Assembly: GCF_025847205.1 (NCBI RefSeq)
Contig: NZ_JAOYTH010000017.1
Span: forward strand, 62,001 to 126,000
DNA: 64,000 bases
Origin: Pararhizobium sp. YC-54
GTDB taxonomy: Bacteria > Pseudomonadota > Alphaproteobacteria > Rhizobiales > Rhizobiaceae
Reading direction: 5' to 3'
Below the pieces are notes generated by a model, which was not told the origin of the DNA, did not search any database, and saw nothing but the letters and a program-made list of their open reading frames with translations. Both the position numbers and the translations under genes were made by a program. Of this stretch, positions 63,281 to 64,000 are shown in pieces. The first letter of the stretch is position 1; each line of letters begins with the position of its first letter.

Positions 63281-64000
63281 ATGAGCGATGCATTCATTTG
63301 CGACTATGTCCGCACCCCGATTGGCCGCTTCGGCGGCTCGCTTGCCTCCGTCCGCGCCGATGATCTCGGCGCCGTCCCGCTGAGAGCATTGATGGCCCGC
63401 AATCAGCACGTGGACTGGGATGTGATCAGCGACGTCATATATGGCTGTGCCAATCAAGCCGGTGAGGACAACCGCAATGTTGCGCGCATGTCGCTTCTGC
63501 TGGCAGGCCTGTCGGTATCGATTCCCGGCACCACAATCAACCGGCTGTGCGGCTCCGGCATGGACGCAGTAATCACCGCAGCGCGTGCCGTCAGGGCGGG
63601 TGAGGCGGAGATAGTGATCGCCGGTGGCGTGGAGAGCATGAGCCGCGCACCCTTCGTGCTGCCCAAGGCCGAAAGTGGTTTCTCGCGTCATGCCGAGATC
63701 CATGACACGACTATCGGGTGGCGCTTCATCAATCCGCTGATGAAGAAACTGCACGGCGTCGATTCGATGCCGGAAACTGCCGAGAACGTAGCCGACGACT
63801 TCAAGATCAGCCGTGAAGACCAGGACGCCTTTGCGGTGCGTTCACAGGCCAAGGCTTTGGCTGCGCAGGCTAATGGCCGCCTTGCAAAGGAAATCGTGTC
63901 GATCACGATCCCGCAGCGCAAGGGCGAGCCGGTCGTGGTCGAGAAGGACGAGCATCCACGCGCCACCAGCATGGAAGCGCTTGCCAAGCTAAAGCCGATC
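63281..64000 (+). CDS. Acetyl-CoA acyltransferase (thiolase, PcaF-like), cut by window edge
   Basis: The first 240 codons of a thiolase. DYVRTPIGRFGGSLASVRADDLG begins the fold and INRLCGSGMDAV carries the acyl-accepting Cys90. AGGVESMSRAPFVLPK follows. RTPIGRFGG and the later text resemble 3-oxoadipyl-CoA thiolases. It is 12 bases after the FadJ-type gene, with AAGGAAA before the ATG, and ends the beta-oxidation sequence: dehydrogenation, hydration, oxidation, thiolysis. About 160 residues lie beyond the window. Confidence 0.92.
   Translation, partial: MSDAFICDYVRTPIGRFGGSLASVRADDLGAVPLRALMARNQHVDWDVISDVIYGCANQAGEDNRNVARMSLLLAGLSVSIPGTTINRLCGSGMDAVITAARAVRAGEAEIVIAGGVESMSRAPFVLPKAESGFSRHAEIHDTTIGWRFINPLMKKLHGVDSMPETAENVADDFKISREDQDAFAVRSQAKALAAQANGRLAKEIVSITIPQRKGEPVVVEKDEHPRATSMEALAKLKPI

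Overview
This window looks like part of a large, low-copy repABC plasmid from an alphaproteobacterium of the order Hyphomicrobiales (Rhizobium, Sinorhizobium, Agrobacterium or Mesorhizobium type). The evidence is a complete repA-repB-repC replication and partition operon with its antisense RNA region and two parS palindromes, a mobC-relaxase mobilisation block with a VirC1-like ParA, and plasmid modules typical of this order (DUF1403-ScpB, DUF736, a long ParB-like protein). The rest is catabolic and transport cargo, each block with its own regulator. No rRNA or tRNA gene was recognised.

Region 1 (1-10.7 kb): a catabolic block with HyuA/HyuB-type hydantoinase or oxoprolinase subunits, a cupin, an argininosuccinate-lyase paralogue, a tripartite tricarboxylate-type transporter (TctA, TctB, TctC) and a GntR/FCD repressor. 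Three near-identical 16-bp operator-like sites precede the cupin-hyuAB operon, the tctBA-lyase operon and the gntR/tctC divergent region, so the block looks like one regulon. Both tct leaders carry strong perfect hairpins.

Region 2 (10.7-17.7 kb): an accessory island beginning with the tail of a Tn3-family transposase. It holds a solo AbiEi-like regulator, a DUF433/DUF5615 toxin-antitoxin pair, a DUF2971 protein and a 990-residue PHP plus SMC-like ATPase of the TrlF type. The last four are co-directional and are a candidate defence system.

Region 3 (17.7-23.5 kb): a LacI regulator with a perfect 18-bp palindrome in its promoter region, divergent from an amidohydrolase and a three-gene sugar-type ABC importer.

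Region 4 (24-41 kb): the plasmid backbone. DUF1403-ScpB face vapBC plus a tyrosine recombinase across a Xer/dif-like 11-7-11 inverted repeat. DUF736 and the ParB-like gene share a duplicated leader of about 370 bp. Then come repABC, a VirC1/VirC2-like pair, an ATTG/CAAT-rich repeat array, a candidate oriT, mobC and the relaxase.

Region 5 (41.5-64 kb): a LysR/aldehyde dehydrogenase divergent pair; a long minus-strand peptide or opine operon (two solute-binding proteins, DppB, DppC, a fused ATPase, M24 and M14 peptidases) ending in a clear terminator; and a divergent acyl-CoA operon (two acyl-CoA dehydrogenases, class III CoA-transferase, nitronate monooxygenase-like protein, FadJ-type protein, thiolase) that resembles dicarboxylate (pimelate-type) beta-oxidation. 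The window cuts hyuB at the left edge and the thiolase at the right edge.
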